The notes under the pieces: model-generated | The model's database searches: none | What the model saw: only the letters and a program-made list of their open reading frames with translations | What the model was told of the DNA's origin: nothing | Shown: positions 23,908-32,810 of the stretch, in pieces | How the letters are laid out: the number at the start of each line of letters is the position of its first letter | Numbering within the stretch: the stretch's first letter is position 1 | Made by a program: the position numbers and the translations under genes | Source: CAZSNT01 sp964607765 | Lineage (GTDB): Bacteria; Verrucomicrobiota; Lentisphaeria; Oligosphaerales; JABHEG01 | NCBI GenBank assembly: GCA_964607765.1 | Contig: CAZSNT010000042.1 | Location: 1 to 60,876 of the forward strand | Direction of reading: 5' to 3' | Length of the DNA stretch: 60,876 nt

Positions 23908-24989
23908 CCCAGGAGACAGAGACAGCCTGTGTCGTGCATCTGGGCCAACGCCCCGTGGGAACTGGTCATCCGTGTTACGTGATCGCCGAGATCGGCATCA
24001 ATCACAACGCAGACCTGTCTCTTGCCAGGCAGCAGGTCGCCGCCGCGGTCGAATCCGGTGCGGATGCCGTCAAGTTCCAGACATTCCGGGCGGAGGAGTT
24101 CGTCGCCGACAGAGAGCTCGTCTATGCATACCGGAGCCATGATGGCCGGGAAGTCCAGGAAACGCAATTCGAGATGTTCAAACGACTTGAGCTTCCTGCG
24201 GAGTGGCATCGCCTCCTCGCCGCCGAAGCGGGGCGCCTAGGCGTCGATTTCCTGTCCTCTTCGGCCGACGCCAACGCGGTGGACTTGCTCGACTCGCTGG
24301 GAGTACCGGCTTTCAAGCTCGCGTCCGAGGACCTGATCAACCTCGATCTTGTCGCCGAGGTCGCCGCCCGGCAGCGCCCGGCAATTCTCTCCACGGGCAT
24401 GGCAACGGAACAGGAGATAAGTCAGGCCCTGCAGCTGTTCGGGGAGGGGGCCCGGGGCCGGGTTGTTCTGCTGCACTGTGTCAGCTGCTACCCGACTCCT
24501 CCCCATGCCTGCAATCTCCGGCGGATTCCTGCCCTGCGGTCACGCTTCGGCAGACCGGTCGGGTTCTCGGACCACACGCAGGGGACGCAGGCAGCCACGG
24601 CCGCTGTCGCGCTGGGTGCTTGTGTCGTTGAGAAACACTTCACGTGCGACCGTTCCCTCCCGGGGCCGGACCACGCGATGTCTGCCGACCCAGCGGAGTT
24701 CCGGGAGATGGTACAGCGAATCCGTACGACGGAGCAGATGCTGGGGACAGGAACGTTGGGGTACCAGGCAGCGGAGCAGCAGGGGCGCGCCCAGTTCCGG
24801 CGAAGCGTCGTAGCGAAGCGCACAATCGAGGCCGGGGAGATCATCCGTGAAGATATGCTCTGCTGCAAGCGCCCCGGGACGGGCCTGAAGCCATGTGACA
24901 GGGGACTGTTGCTCGGGCGCCGAACCAGGCGTACGATCCGTCCGGATGAACAGATCACCGTAGGCGATATTGTGGAGACCGGGGCATGA
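23904..24989 (+). CDS. pseI: NeuB/PseI-type nonulosonate synthase, copy 2
   Basis: This 361-residue enzyme condenses PEP with the free trideoxyhexose released by PseG. Signs are YVIAEIGINHNADLSLA, GADAVKFQTF, FLSSSADANAVDLL, KLASEDL, STGMAT, HCVSCYPTPP, VGFSDHTQG and VVEKHFTCDRS. The C-terminal SAF domain begins near FRRSVVAKRTIEAG. GTG 23904 overlaps the WbqC stop. Proximity to pseC, pseG and the CMP-transferase gene makes pseudaminic acid synthase the best reading; legionaminic acid synthase cannot be excluded from sequence alone. Confidence 0.82.
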   Translation: MTQETETACVVHLGQRPVGTGHPCYVIAEIGINHNADLSLARQQVAAAVESGADAVKFQTFRAEEFVADRELVYAYRSHDGREVQETQFEMFKRLELPAEWHRLLAAEAGRLGVDFLSSSADANAVDLLDSLGVPAFKLASEDLINLDLVAEVAARQRPAILSTGMATEQEISQALQLFGEGARGRVVLLHCVSCYPTPPHACNLRRIPALRSRFGRPVGFSDHTQGTQAATAAVALGACVVEKHFTCDRSLPGPDHAMSADPAEFREMVQRIRTTEQMLGTGTLGYQAAEQQGRAQFRRSVVAKRTIEAGEIIREDMLCCKRPGTGLKPCDRGLLLGRRTRRTIRPDEQITVGDIVETGA

Positions 24990-25684
24990 GATTGGACCAT
25001 GAACGCGTTCTTGTCGTTGCTGCTCACCCAGACGACGAGGTGCTCGGCTGCGGCGGGACATGTGCGCGTCTGGCAGACGGCGGCGCTCAAGTGACTGCGC
25101 TGATCTTGTCCGAGGGTCTTACGTCGCGACAGGCAGCGCCGGACAGAGAAGCGTGGTCTCAGCAGCTGGCGGGCCTGGGCGAAGACGCCCGCCGCGCCGC
25201 TGAGATCCTGGGACTCAACCGCGTCATACAGGACAACCTGCCTGACAATCGGTTCGACAGTGTCGATCTTCTCGACATCGTCAAGAGGATCGAAGCGGTG
25301 CGGGAGGAAGTCTCACCGACGCTGGTGCTCACCCATCACGCCGGCGATCTGAACATTGACCACGTTCTCACGCAGCGCGCCGTGCTGACGGCATTCCGCC
25401 CTCTCCCGGGCAGCGCCGGGGTCTGCCTTTACGCGTTTGAGGTGCTGTCGAGCACCGAGTACTCCCCTCCCGGGCTGGCCGCGCCTTTCGCCCCGACAAC
25501 CTACGTTGACATCGCGGAACACATGGACCGCAAACTCGACGCAATGCGGGCATACGCCAGCGAAATCCGAGAGGATCCTCATCCTCGGTCGCGCGAAGCC
25601 ATCCGGGATTTGGCTGCTGTCCGAGGTAGACAGTGCGGGGTCAGACTTGCCGAGGGTTTCGTCACCCTCCGAGAGGTATTCTAG
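24986..25684 (+). CDS. PIG-L/LmbE-family N-deacetylase
   Basis: This 232-residue zinc-dependent deacetylase has VVAAHPDDEVLGCGGT (about residues 10-25), the hallmark metal- and base-binding motif, and the second metal site DLNIDHVL. It would remove an N-acetyl group from a sugar. Between a synthase and a CMP-transferase it probably exposes an amino group on the nonulosonate that is then re-acylated, perhaps by the WbqC or formyltransferase products (inference). ATG 24986 overlaps the synthase stop. Confidence 0.85.
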   Translation: MRLDHERVLVVAAHPDDEVLGCGGTCARLADGGAQVTALILSEGLTSRQAAPDREAWSQQLAGLGEDARRAAEILGLNRVIQDNLPDNRFDSVDLLDIVKRIEAVREEVSPTLVLTHHAGDLNIDHVLTQRAVLTAFRPLPGSAGVCLYAFEVLSSTEYSPPGLAAPFAPTTYVDIAEHMDRKLDAMRAYASEIREDPHPRSREAIRDLAAVRGRQCGVRLAEGFVTLREVF

Positions 25685-26446
25685 ATGCCATTAGGCGACG
25701 GACAGACGCAGGGCCTGACAGTGGCAGTCATCCCCGCTCGGGGCGGAAGCAAGCGGATCCCCGGAAAGAACATCAGGACGTTCTTTGGGCAACCGATAAT
25801 CAGCTACTCGATCGCTGCCGCCTTTCAAGCCGGGGTTTTTGACCGAGTGTTGGTGTCGACCGATTCCCCGACTATCGCCGAGGTCGCCCGAAGCTATGGC
25901 GCAGAGACTCCGTTCCTTCGTCCGGCCGAAATATCTGACGATGTGACGGGCGTCGATGACGTCCTGCTGCATGCTGCCTCATGGTTGACAGAGCACGTTG
26001 GGGCGGTGGAAGCGCTATGCTGCATTTACGCAACCGCGCCTTTTGTCCAGGCCGAGTATCTACGCCTAGGACTGGATGTTCTGCGGAGGACGGGCGCACA
26101 GAGCGTAATCTCGGTCACCAGCTTCGCCTCCCCCGTGTTTCGAGCGCTGAGGGAAGACGAGGACGGCAACTTGGGGATGATCTGGCCGGAGTACTATGCT
26201 GCCAGTTCCAACGAGCTCCCGGAAGCGTTGCACGACGCCGGTCAGTTCATGTGGCTGCTTGCGGACGCGTTCGCGCGGACGCGGCAGCTGTTCCCCGCCA
26301 GCACTCGAGGCGTGCGACTCCCAAGGCATCTTGTCCAGGACATGGACACGCCCGAGGACTGGAAACGCGCCGAGCTAATGTATCGAGTGTGTCGAGAGTT
26401 GGCCCTTGTGTCCCCGCCTTCTCCGCCGTTGACACAGCACAGTTGA
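25685..26446 (+). CDS. pseF: CMP-nonulosonate (pseudaminate/neuraminate-type) cytidylyltransferase
   Basis: This 253-residue protein shows VAVIPARGGSKRIPGKNIR (about residues 14-32), the CTP-binding loop of CMP-sialate synthetases, VDDVLLHAASWL, CCIYATAPFVQAEYL with metal-binding position, and the end motif VQDMDTPEDWKRAELMY, which is typical of PseF. It activates the nine-carbon acid with CMP for transfer. The start at 25685 is directly after the deacetylase stop. It is the last gene of the nonulosonate operon; a 484-base gap follows. Confidence 0.85.
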   Translation: MPLGDGQTQGLTVAVIPARGGSKRIPGKNIRTFFGQPIISYSIAAAFQAGVFDRVLVSTDSPTIAEVARSYGAETPFLRPAEISDDVTGVDDVLLHAASWLTEHVGAVEALCCIYATAPFVQAEYLRLGLDVLRRTGAQSVISVTSFASPVFRALREDEDGNLGMIWPEYYAASSNELPEALHDAGQFMWLLADAFARTRQLFPASTRGVRLPRHLVQDMDTPEDWKRAELMYRVCRELALVSPPSPPLTQHS

Positions 26447-26930
26447 TCGACGGCGCAGCATCTGGCCACAGGGGAGTCTGTCTTGGCTCTCGGACCGCTT
26501 GCCTAGCTTCCGACAGTCAGAGGGCGTTGCCGAGGCCTTTGCACGGCCTTACCTATCCAGCTCCCTGTGTTTGATCTGAACTCAAGTCGTATGAGTGGCC
26601 GTGGAAGCGACTCCGGACAGATTGCCCCATACGTGAGGAGCTACCCCGAACAGCTCATCCGAACGAAACAGCTCCCGAGTGCCTGCTTCCTGGTAAGCAC
26701 GACCGGAGCATGGCAGCGCGTAAGGTGCGCTGATTGTCCCACTTACCTCGCGTTAGGAAGTACCGTGCCGTCCATGGGTTGCGATGAACGACAGCTTACC
26801 TGCCGTTCGTGATGACGAAGCGGAGCGGGGCGGAGATGCAACCGTCGTACGTTGCAGATGCTCGGATCCAGCCCTGTACTCCCGTGTGCTAAGAACACCG
26901 TGAACGCCGACCAACGAGGAGAATGCCATC
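26447..26930. other. intergenic region, possible weak promoter
   Basis: This is the longest gap in the central operon. No gene family is recognisable; one 81-codon open frame (26567-26812) looks like chance. TTGCAG and TGTACT spaced by 17 bases at about 26852-26880 could be a promoter for the radical SAM gene, but both boxes are weak. GAGGAGAA at 26916-26923 is a strong ribosome site for that gene. Confidence 0.4.
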
Positions 26931-28040
26931 GTGCAATGGGGAAATCCGCAACAGAAAGCGATGAAAGTCAGGTTCTTTCTTGAGCGACACGCGTTCCTGA
27001 AAGAACCCTCTCCGGTAGTGCCATACCTCCCCGACCAGTTGGATGTAGACATCAGCAACAGGTGCAACCTGAGGTGCGGAACATGCTTCCACAGTTTCCG
27101 CCAGTTCCGCCCGTGGCCAGACATGACGTTCGACACTTTCCGGACAATCCTGGATCAGGCTGAGGGAAAATCCTCAACCATCACATTTGGCAACCATGGG
27201 GAGCCGTTCCTGCACAAACACGCACTGCAGATGATGAAAGAGGTGAAGGAGAGGGGGTTCTTCCTTAATGTCATAAACAACGGGACACTGCTGAACGAGG
27301 AACGAGCCCAGGCGCTGCTGGAGATAGGTCCGGATCGTGTTGCTTTCTCCGTCGACTCTGTCGATCCGGAGATCTATCCCAAGCTCAGACCCGGAGCTGA
27401 TTTTGCCACAACCTTGAGGAATATCCTGTCCTTTCTCAAACTGAACTTCGAGAACGGTCTGAAGGTGTTCGTGAACGTGTCAACTGTCAATTCCAGGCTA
27501 GCTGCGGAAAGTGAGCCGGACATCCGTGATTACTTCTCAAGGCTTCCTGTGCATGTTGTATACACGAGCGACATACTGAACTTCCACGACATGTTGGAGA
27601 TACGCGAAGAAACCAAGTTCCGTCAGCGGTATGCAGACATCACTGAGCCATCCCAGTTTCCGATCTGCGTCAATGGGTTCGACCGCCTTTTGATTCGACC
27701 AAACGGCAACGCCTCTCTGTGCGCCATAGACTGGGATAACGTCCACATACTCGGGAATGTGAATGAGACGCATTACGCTGACCTGTGGAACAACGAACGT
27801 GCCCAGGAATTCCGCCGCGCTCTCATCACCCGAGACTATTCGCTGATTGAGCGCAACGGGGTGTTGTGCTCGAAATGCGATGGCAAATGGGTGCAGGATA
27901 TCCGACAGGTCTGCCTTGGGACCGTTGAGCTGTTCGCGAATGACCTCAGAAACTCGAAACCTGAAATCGACGCAGGAATCGCGACAGACGAGCACTACGA
28001 AGCCCTTCTTCGAGAGCTGGAGGCTATTGAGGTCGAGTGA
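26931..28040 (+). CDS. radical SAM/SPASM-domain protein
   Basis: This 369-residue protein has the radical SAM motif in DISNRCNLRCGTCFHSFRQF (C-x3-C-x2-C, about residues 45-52), binding a 4Fe-4S cluster and SAM, then the GNHGEP motif. The C-terminal SPASM-type cysteines are FPICVNGF, ASLCAIDW and VLCSKCDGKW, which would bind one or two extra clusters. Such proteins perform radical epimerisation, dehydrogenation or deoxygenation. In a glycan cluster a sugar substrate is plausible but not shown. GTG 26931 has an ideal ribosome site eight bases upstream. The stop overlaps the next gene by GTGA. Confidence 0.82.
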   Translation: MQWGNPQQKAMKVRFFLERHAFLKEPSPVVPYLPDQLDVDISNRCNLRCGTCFHSFRQFRPWPDMTFDTFRTILDQAEGKSSTITFGNHGEPFLHKHALQMMKEVKERGFFLNVINNGTLLNEERAQALLEIGPDRVAFSVDSVDPEIYPKLRPGADFATTLRNILSFLKLNFENGLKVFVNVSTVNSRLAAESEPDIRDYFSRLPVHVVYTSDILNFHDMLEIREETKFRQRYADITEPSQFPICVNGFDRLLIRPNGNASLCAIDWDNVHILGNVNETHYADLWNNERAQEFRRALITRDYSLIERNGVLCSKCDGKWVQDIRQVCLGTVELFANDLRNSKPEIDAGIATDEHYEALLRELEAIEVE

Positions 28041-29638
28041 GAGCGTTCCCTGTAGATATCGCCTCTGTCAAGCGCATTGGCATCGAGCGATGGCTCGATG
28101 GGTGTGCGGGTTGGCCAGTCACAGACGCAGAGCACATGCTACTAAGCAGGCGTGTGAATGACGTCTATATGGCCACGGCAGCTGAATCGCCGGGTCGGAT
28201 GCGTGATGCCCTGGTTGTGTGCTACAAGGTGGTTCTGGACTATGTGGAACTCATCCATGCCACAGTGGTTTTGGAGCGTCTCGCCCAAGCAGGTGAGACC
28301 GCAGTCTGTGGGCCAGACGCCCTGTATTACGCGGGGTTGACAAGAACGGGCGGGAGCATTGACGGCATATGCTCACGCTACCCGAGCCGGGCATTGGGAC
28401 AGGTACCGTCTCTTGCCGCAAGAACCCGGGCTAGAGGGGCAACAGTGAAAAGGGCGTGGCGGCGTGGCCTCCTCACGACGTGGAGGGAGCATCACCGAGA
28501 AGTGATCCCTTACCTGGCCCCCACGACTCCATGCCCCGAGCTCATGGAGTACGCCACCCAACAGAACCGGGGCATCAGAGTTTTCTCCCCCTTCCCCCTG
28601 ATCCCCCCACGTCGCGGAACTCGCTACAGAAGCGATGAGGAATGCATAGCGTCTACGACTGCCAGGTTCGCTGATGGCCTGCTAGGTGTCGCAAGCGAGC
28701 TGAACGTCTCTCTGCAGGGGAGGCAGATGCGTTACATCGAAACGTGGACGCGGAAGTGCTTGGCGGCGGCACTCATGTCTATAGACGAAATAGAGAGACG
28801 GCTACACGGGCTTGCGCGGACCGCAGTCCTGATTAGGTCCCTCGGTGGCGCGCACGCAAGGAGTGTCTGCATGGCGGCCCGACGGAGTGGGCATGAGCCC
28901 ATCGGCGCCACGCACGGCCACGATATCGGTGCCTTTACGTGTCGTTTTGGTCTCCCTTTTGACCTGATGGCCGTTGATACCTACGTAGTCCCGACGGCGG
29001 GGGCCCAACGGCTTTACTCGAAGTGCAATGCGCATCTTCCTTCAGAGTCCTTCGGGGCGAAGAGGATCGTTCCGCTTAATTCGCAGAAATATCAGAAGGC
29101 GTGGCATGTCAATAGGAGGGACCACCGTCCTGCCTCAATCAGGACAGCTATGGTCGTCGAGTATCCACTCACGGAGTTCCATCACAGACTCTCCTTCTTG
29201 TTCTGGCCGTATCAGCTTGCCCTCACCCTGAGGCTTGGGCTGCTATGCCGGCGGCTCGGTGTCACGGCTGTCCTCAAACGGCATCCTGACCGACTCACAG
29301 AGTCAATGGGAGTCTACGACGCCCACTTCGACCAGTTGCTTGCCGCGCCATTTGAGGAAGTCTGCTCCCAGGCGGACGCATTCATTTTCCCGAGCATCGC
29401 CAGCACGACTTTTGCTGTGGCACTGTTGACGAACCGCCCGGTCATTTTCTTCGAGACTGCTCTGTTGGACGTCTGGGAGGAACTGCACGCCCCTCTGAAA
29501 AAGCGATGTCGAGTAATCCCGGCCTGGACTGACGAGGAAGATCGACTCGTGTTTGATGAGAAAGCACTTGCTGATGCGCTCCGACGCCCCCCAGAAGCCC
29601 CAGACACCCAATTTCTGGAAGAGTATCTGTTCCCCTGA
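28037..29638 (+). CDS. large glycosyltransferase-like protein, family uncertain
   Basis: I do not recognise a named family for this 533-residue protein. The second half looks like a GT-B donor domain: GATHGHDIGAF, then VTAVLKRHPDRLTESMG and DAFIFPSIASTTFAVALLTN followed by RPVIFFETALL, recalling capsule polysaccharide and polysialyltransferase-like enzymes. The N-terminal half is helical and basic. No membrane helix is evident. GTG 28037 overlaps the radical SAM stop, so the two are co-translated and may act on the same product. Confidence 0.5.
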   Translation: MRAFPVDIASVKRIGIERWLDGCAGWPVTDAEHMLLSRRVNDVYMATAAESPGRMRDALVVCYKVVLDYVELIHATVVLERLAQAGETAVCGPDALYYAGLTRTGGSIDGICSRYPSRALGQVPSLAARTRARGATVKRAWRRGLLTTWREHHREVIPYLAPTTPCPELMEYATQQNRGIRVFSPFPLIPPRRGTRYRSDEECIASTTARFADGLLGVASELNVSLQGRQMRYIETWTRKCLAAALMSIDEIERRLHGLARTAVLIRSLGGAHARSVCMAARRSGHEPIGATHGHDIGAFTCRFGLPFDLMAVDTYVVPTAGAQRLYSKCNAHLPSESFGAKRIVPLNSQKYQKAWHVNRRDHRPASIRTAMVVEYPLTEFHHRLSFLFWPYQLALTLRLGLLCRRLGVTAVLKRHPDRLTESMGVYDAHFDQLLAAPFEEVCSQADAFIFPSIASTTFAVALLTNRPVIFFETALLDVWEELHAPLKKRCRVIPAWTDEEDRLVFDEKALADALRRPPEAPDTQFLEEYLFP

Positions 29639-29861
29639 GGGTTGGAGAGTCTTCCTCTGGTTACCTGGTGGCGGCCCATGTACTCTCCAGTAGTGTGGCC
29701 TTCCCTGCCCCTTCCTCGGTACTCAGTCTCGGCGAGGCGATTCCACAGGTGAACACGGTGGCTGTTGGCATGGAGACAGAACAGCAACTGATCGAACCAA
29801 CGACGAATGCAGGGCGGCGTCTGACGGGTCGCGTCCCCCGCAAACCGTTTCTTCCCTCGTG

Positions 29862-31532
29862 ATGTCCACTGTGCCTCTTGTCAACGCTTCAACCAGATCT
29901 TGGCGATCAGTCGAGAAGAGCGACGGCGCCACCTTCGCTTCAGGCTTCGCCCATTTGGACGGCAAGCATCTCGATGCCGCGGATCTTGCTGAAGCTCTGA
30001 GCGGGCCGGAGTCTTACGCGAAGGTGGACGGTGCGGACGCAGTTGCGCGCCTGAACGGCAGTTTCGCCGTCGTGGCCCAGAGAACGGACGGAGTATTCGC
30101 TGCCGTCGATCGGGTCCGGAGTATCCCCCTGTTCTACGGCATTGACCGCAAGGGCGATGTCGTTGTATCGGACGACGCGCGCGCAGTCGCCCGGCGATTG
30201 CAGTCGGACCGAGTGGCGACGGATGCTGTAACGGAGTTCCTGCTCACAGGCTATGTCGCAGGCAGCGAGACACTCCGAGAGGGCATCCATCAGCTGCAAG
30301 CAGGTGAGTGCCTGTGGGCGCCGGCGAGCACGAATGGACGTACAGCCAGAATAGTGAAGGAGCGCTATGCCGCGTATGACTCCGTGCCGCTCCCAGCTGC
30401 CACAGACGAGGACCTCCGGGATCAACTCGACCATACACTGACGCAAGCGTTCGAGCGGCTGGCGGCCTCTGCCGAAGGCCGGACTCTGGTCGTCCCTCTG
30501 AGTGGCGGACTGGATTCACGGCTCGTTGCGACAGTGCTCAAGCGCATCGGCTATTCGGACGTCCTCTGCTATGCCTACGGAAAGGCCGAGAGCCGAGACT
30601 GCCGCAAGAGCGCGGCGATGGCGGACAGGCTGGGTTTCCGCTGGCTTCACGTTCCCTACTCGCGCAGGCAATGGCATCGCTGGTACCGCAGTGAGGCCTG
30701 GGCGAACTACTCGGCATATGCGGGGAACCTGAGTTCAGTGCCGCACATCGACGAGTGGGGGGCGCTGCGCGTGCTGCGAGAGCAGGAACTGGTCCCGGAC
30801 GATGCCATCTTCGTACCTGGGCACACCGGGGACTTCGTCAGCAGCGGGCATCTCTACTATTTCTACGAGACCCCCGGGCCGATCGGCAAGCAGAGGCTGG
30901 TGGACTGCATCGTCAACAGACACTACGCGCTCTGGCCGCCGCTGCTCGAGGTTCCGGCCGTCCGGGAACGGATGGAGGCGCGGGTCAACAGCGTGATCGA
31001 AGGGATGCCGCTTAACACGGAAGACGAACTCACGGCCGCCTACCAGCACTGGGAGTGGCAGGAACGCCAGGCCAAGTTCATCGTGAACGCAGTGCGAGGC
31101 TACGAGTTCTGGGGCTACGACTGGCGCCTGCCGCTGTGGGACGCCGAGATCATGGACTTCTGGTGTCGCGTTCCGAGACAGTTGAAGGTGAAGAAGGGGC
31201 TCTACAAATCGTATCTCCTGGCGCAGGACCGCTACGGCGTCTACTCGGAACTGGCGCCGCAGCCACGTGGAGCGCATCCGCTCAGAAGCAGAGCCGGGAG
31301 AATTCCCGGGGTCCGGAAGCTCGCAGAAAACCTGGCGAGGAAACGGTACTACACACGCAAGGCATTCCTCGAGTACTTCTATGACCCCCTTGGCGTGCTG
31401 GGCATCCATGACTATCTCACGGTCTCATGGACGTTCAGGAAACGCAGGAACATCAACAGCATCCTTGCCTGGGACTATGTGCGGGAACACTGTCCCGGCG
31501 CTGCAGAGGACGCGGCCGCTTTACAACGATGA
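29862..31532 (+). CDS. asparagine-synthetase-like protein lacking the glutaminase cysteine
   Basis: This 556-residue protein has the AsnB-type synthetase domain with the ATP-binding loop VVPLSGGLDSRLVATVLK (SGGLDS at about residues 213-218). The N-terminal domain keeps the glutaminase-like fold (RLNGSFAVVAQ, VDRVRSIPLFYG) but starts MST and has no Cys2, so it cannot hydrolyse glutamine the normal way. Homologues in surface-sugar loci may use free ammonia or adenylate another acid. The frame opens with GTG-ATG at 29859-29864; ATG 29862 is used. The stop overlaps the next glycosyltransferase by ATGA. Confidence 0.8.
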   Translation: MSTVPLVNASTRSWRSVEKSDGATFASGFAHLDGKHLDAADLAEALSGPESYAKVDGADAVARLNGSFAVVAQRTDGVFAAVDRVRSIPLFYGIDRKGDVVVSDDARAVARRLQSDRVATDAVTEFLLTGYVAGSETLREGIHQLQAGECLWAPASTNGRTARIVKERYAAYDSVPLPAATDEDLRDQLDHTLTQAFERLAASAEGRTLVVPLSGGLDSRLVATVLKRIGYSDVLCYAYGKAESRDCRKSAAMADRLGFRWLHVPYSRRQWHRWYRSEAWANYSAYAGNLSSVPHIDEWGALRVLREQELVPDDAIFVPGHTGDFVSSGHLYYFYETPGPIGKQRLVDCIVNRHYALWPPLLEVPAVRERMEARVNSVIEGMPLNTEDELTAAYQHWEWQERQAKFIVNAVRGYEFWGYDWRLPLWDAEIMDFWCRVPRQLKVKKGLYKSYLLAQDRYGVYSELAPQPRGAHPLRSRAGRIPGVRKLAENLARKRYYTRKAFLEYFYDPLGVLGIHDYLTVSWTFRKRRNINSILAWDYVREHCPGAAEDAAALQR

Positions 31533-32785
31533 AGATCCTTGTCCTGGCGCGCCTGTACTCCCACTTGATCCCCTCCGTGACAGCGGGGGCCTGGAGGCCG
31601 ACAGGCATGCCTGCGTTCTGCAATCTTATTGAGGAACTCGACAGACGCGAGGCGGATGTCCACGTGCTCTTCCAGGCGAGGGACGATTGTCCCGGACTGA
31701 CGCCCGGCCGCGCCTTCCGTCTCTCTGGCCTGGAGCATATCGCGTTCCGTGCGGTCCGCTACAACCGTTACCGATCCCGGCGGCTCAGCGACTACGTCAA
31801 CGCGATTCGTCACGCCGGAGCAGTGTGGCGGCTGCTGCGCCGGAGTGATTACGACCTCGTCTATTGCGATCGTGCCCACATCATTGCCGGCGGCCTGCTG
31901 GCACGTCTCGGCAAGAGAGTCTTCCTGCGGCTGCACGGTGTCGCAAGGCTGCCGGAGGCAATGCGGATTCTGGAGGGCCGCAGACGCCCGTCACTGTTGC
32001 GCTGGGCTCTTGCAGCGCCGTTCGCCCATGTCCTTTGCACAAAGGACGGCAGTCCGGGGACGGCGTTCCTCGACCGGTACCTGCGCGAGTCCGTGCCGCG
32101 CGAGGTACGGCTCAATGGTGTGCAGCCCTTGCGACGCCACGCTGCACGCCGGGTCGACCTGCGCAACGCCTATTCCATACCGGAAGCTGTACGCATACTC
32201 TTGGTCACGGGCAGGCTGGATCGGGACAAGGCTCCGGGAACGATCGTAGAGGCGTTGGCACAGCTGAAGGCATCAGCAAAACGGTTCTTCGCCGTGTTTG
32301 TGGGAGAGGGAACGCAACGGCAGGAGCTGGAAACGCAGGTGAAGCAACGCGGCCTGGCCGAGAACGTCTTGTTCACGGGACGGGTGCCGCACGAACATAT
32401 CCCTGCCTACCTGGCTCAGGCAGACATTTACATCTCCCTCAATCAATACGGCAATCTGAGCAACGCCGTGCTGGAAGCCATGCGCGCCGGCAGATGCATT
32501 GTCACCCTGGACACGTGCAGCGCATCTGAGCGAGACGAGCAGGCGCGGGAGCCTGAGCTGCGGGACGCTCTCGTCCTCATCGACCGGCAGGGCCTCCCCG
32601 GCACGCTGACACGGGCGCTGAACGAGTTGCTGGAGGCGCCCGACGTCGTCAACGCGAAAGCGGAAAAAATGCAGCGCTACGCTGACGCAGCTCTGCCCGC
32701 GTGGGAGGCACGAATCCGCTACGAAGCGGACCTCCTCGACCGAGTGGTCAGACGGGCGCAGGGGTGCCCTGCTCCCCTGCCCTGA
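31529..32785 (+). CDS. GT4-family glycosyltransferase
   Basis: This 418-residue GT-B enzyme has an N-terminal acceptor domain (DYDLVYCDRAHIIAGGLLAR) and a donor domain beginning about residue 224 with RILLVTGRLDRDKAPGTIVE. FVGEGTQRQELE, VLFTGRVPHEHIPAYLAQAD and NLSNAVLEAMRAGRCIV correspond to the E-x7-E region, though the first Glu of that motif is replaced. It should transfer a sugar from a nucleotide donor to a lipid-linked glycan at the inner membrane. ATG 31529 overlaps the upstream stop. Confidence 0.82.
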   Translation: MKILVLARLYSHLIPSVTAGAWRPTGMPAFCNLIEELDRREADVHVLFQARDDCPGLTPGRAFRLSGLEHIAFRAVRYNRYRSRRLSDYVNAIRHAGAVWRLLRRSDYDLVYCDRAHIIAGGLLARLGKRVFLRLHGVARLPEAMRILEGRRRPSLLRWALAAPFAHVLCTKDGSPGTAFLDRYLRESVPREVRLNGVQPLRRHAARRVDLRNAYSIPEAVRILLVTGRLDRDKAPGTIVEALAQLKASAKRFFAVFVGEGTQRQELETQVKQRGLAENVLFTGRVPHEHIPAYLAQADIYISLNQYGNLSNAVLEAMRAGRCIVTLDTCSASERDEQAREPELRDALVLIDRQGLPGTLTRALNELLEAPDVVNAKAEKMQRYADAALPAWEARIRYEADLLDRVVRRAQGCPAPLP

Positions 32786-32810
32786 GCCCTGGAGAAAACA
32801 GTCACCGATA

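Noticed and set aside
26567..26812. 81-codon plus-strand ORF in the 26.4-26.9 kb gap
   Set aside because: No ribosome site, no recognisable family and an uneven composition; likely chance.
29668..29858. Small ORF upstream of the Cys-less AsnB-like gene as a lost glutaminase part
   Set aside because: Its translation does not resemble the MCGI start or any glutaminase motif.
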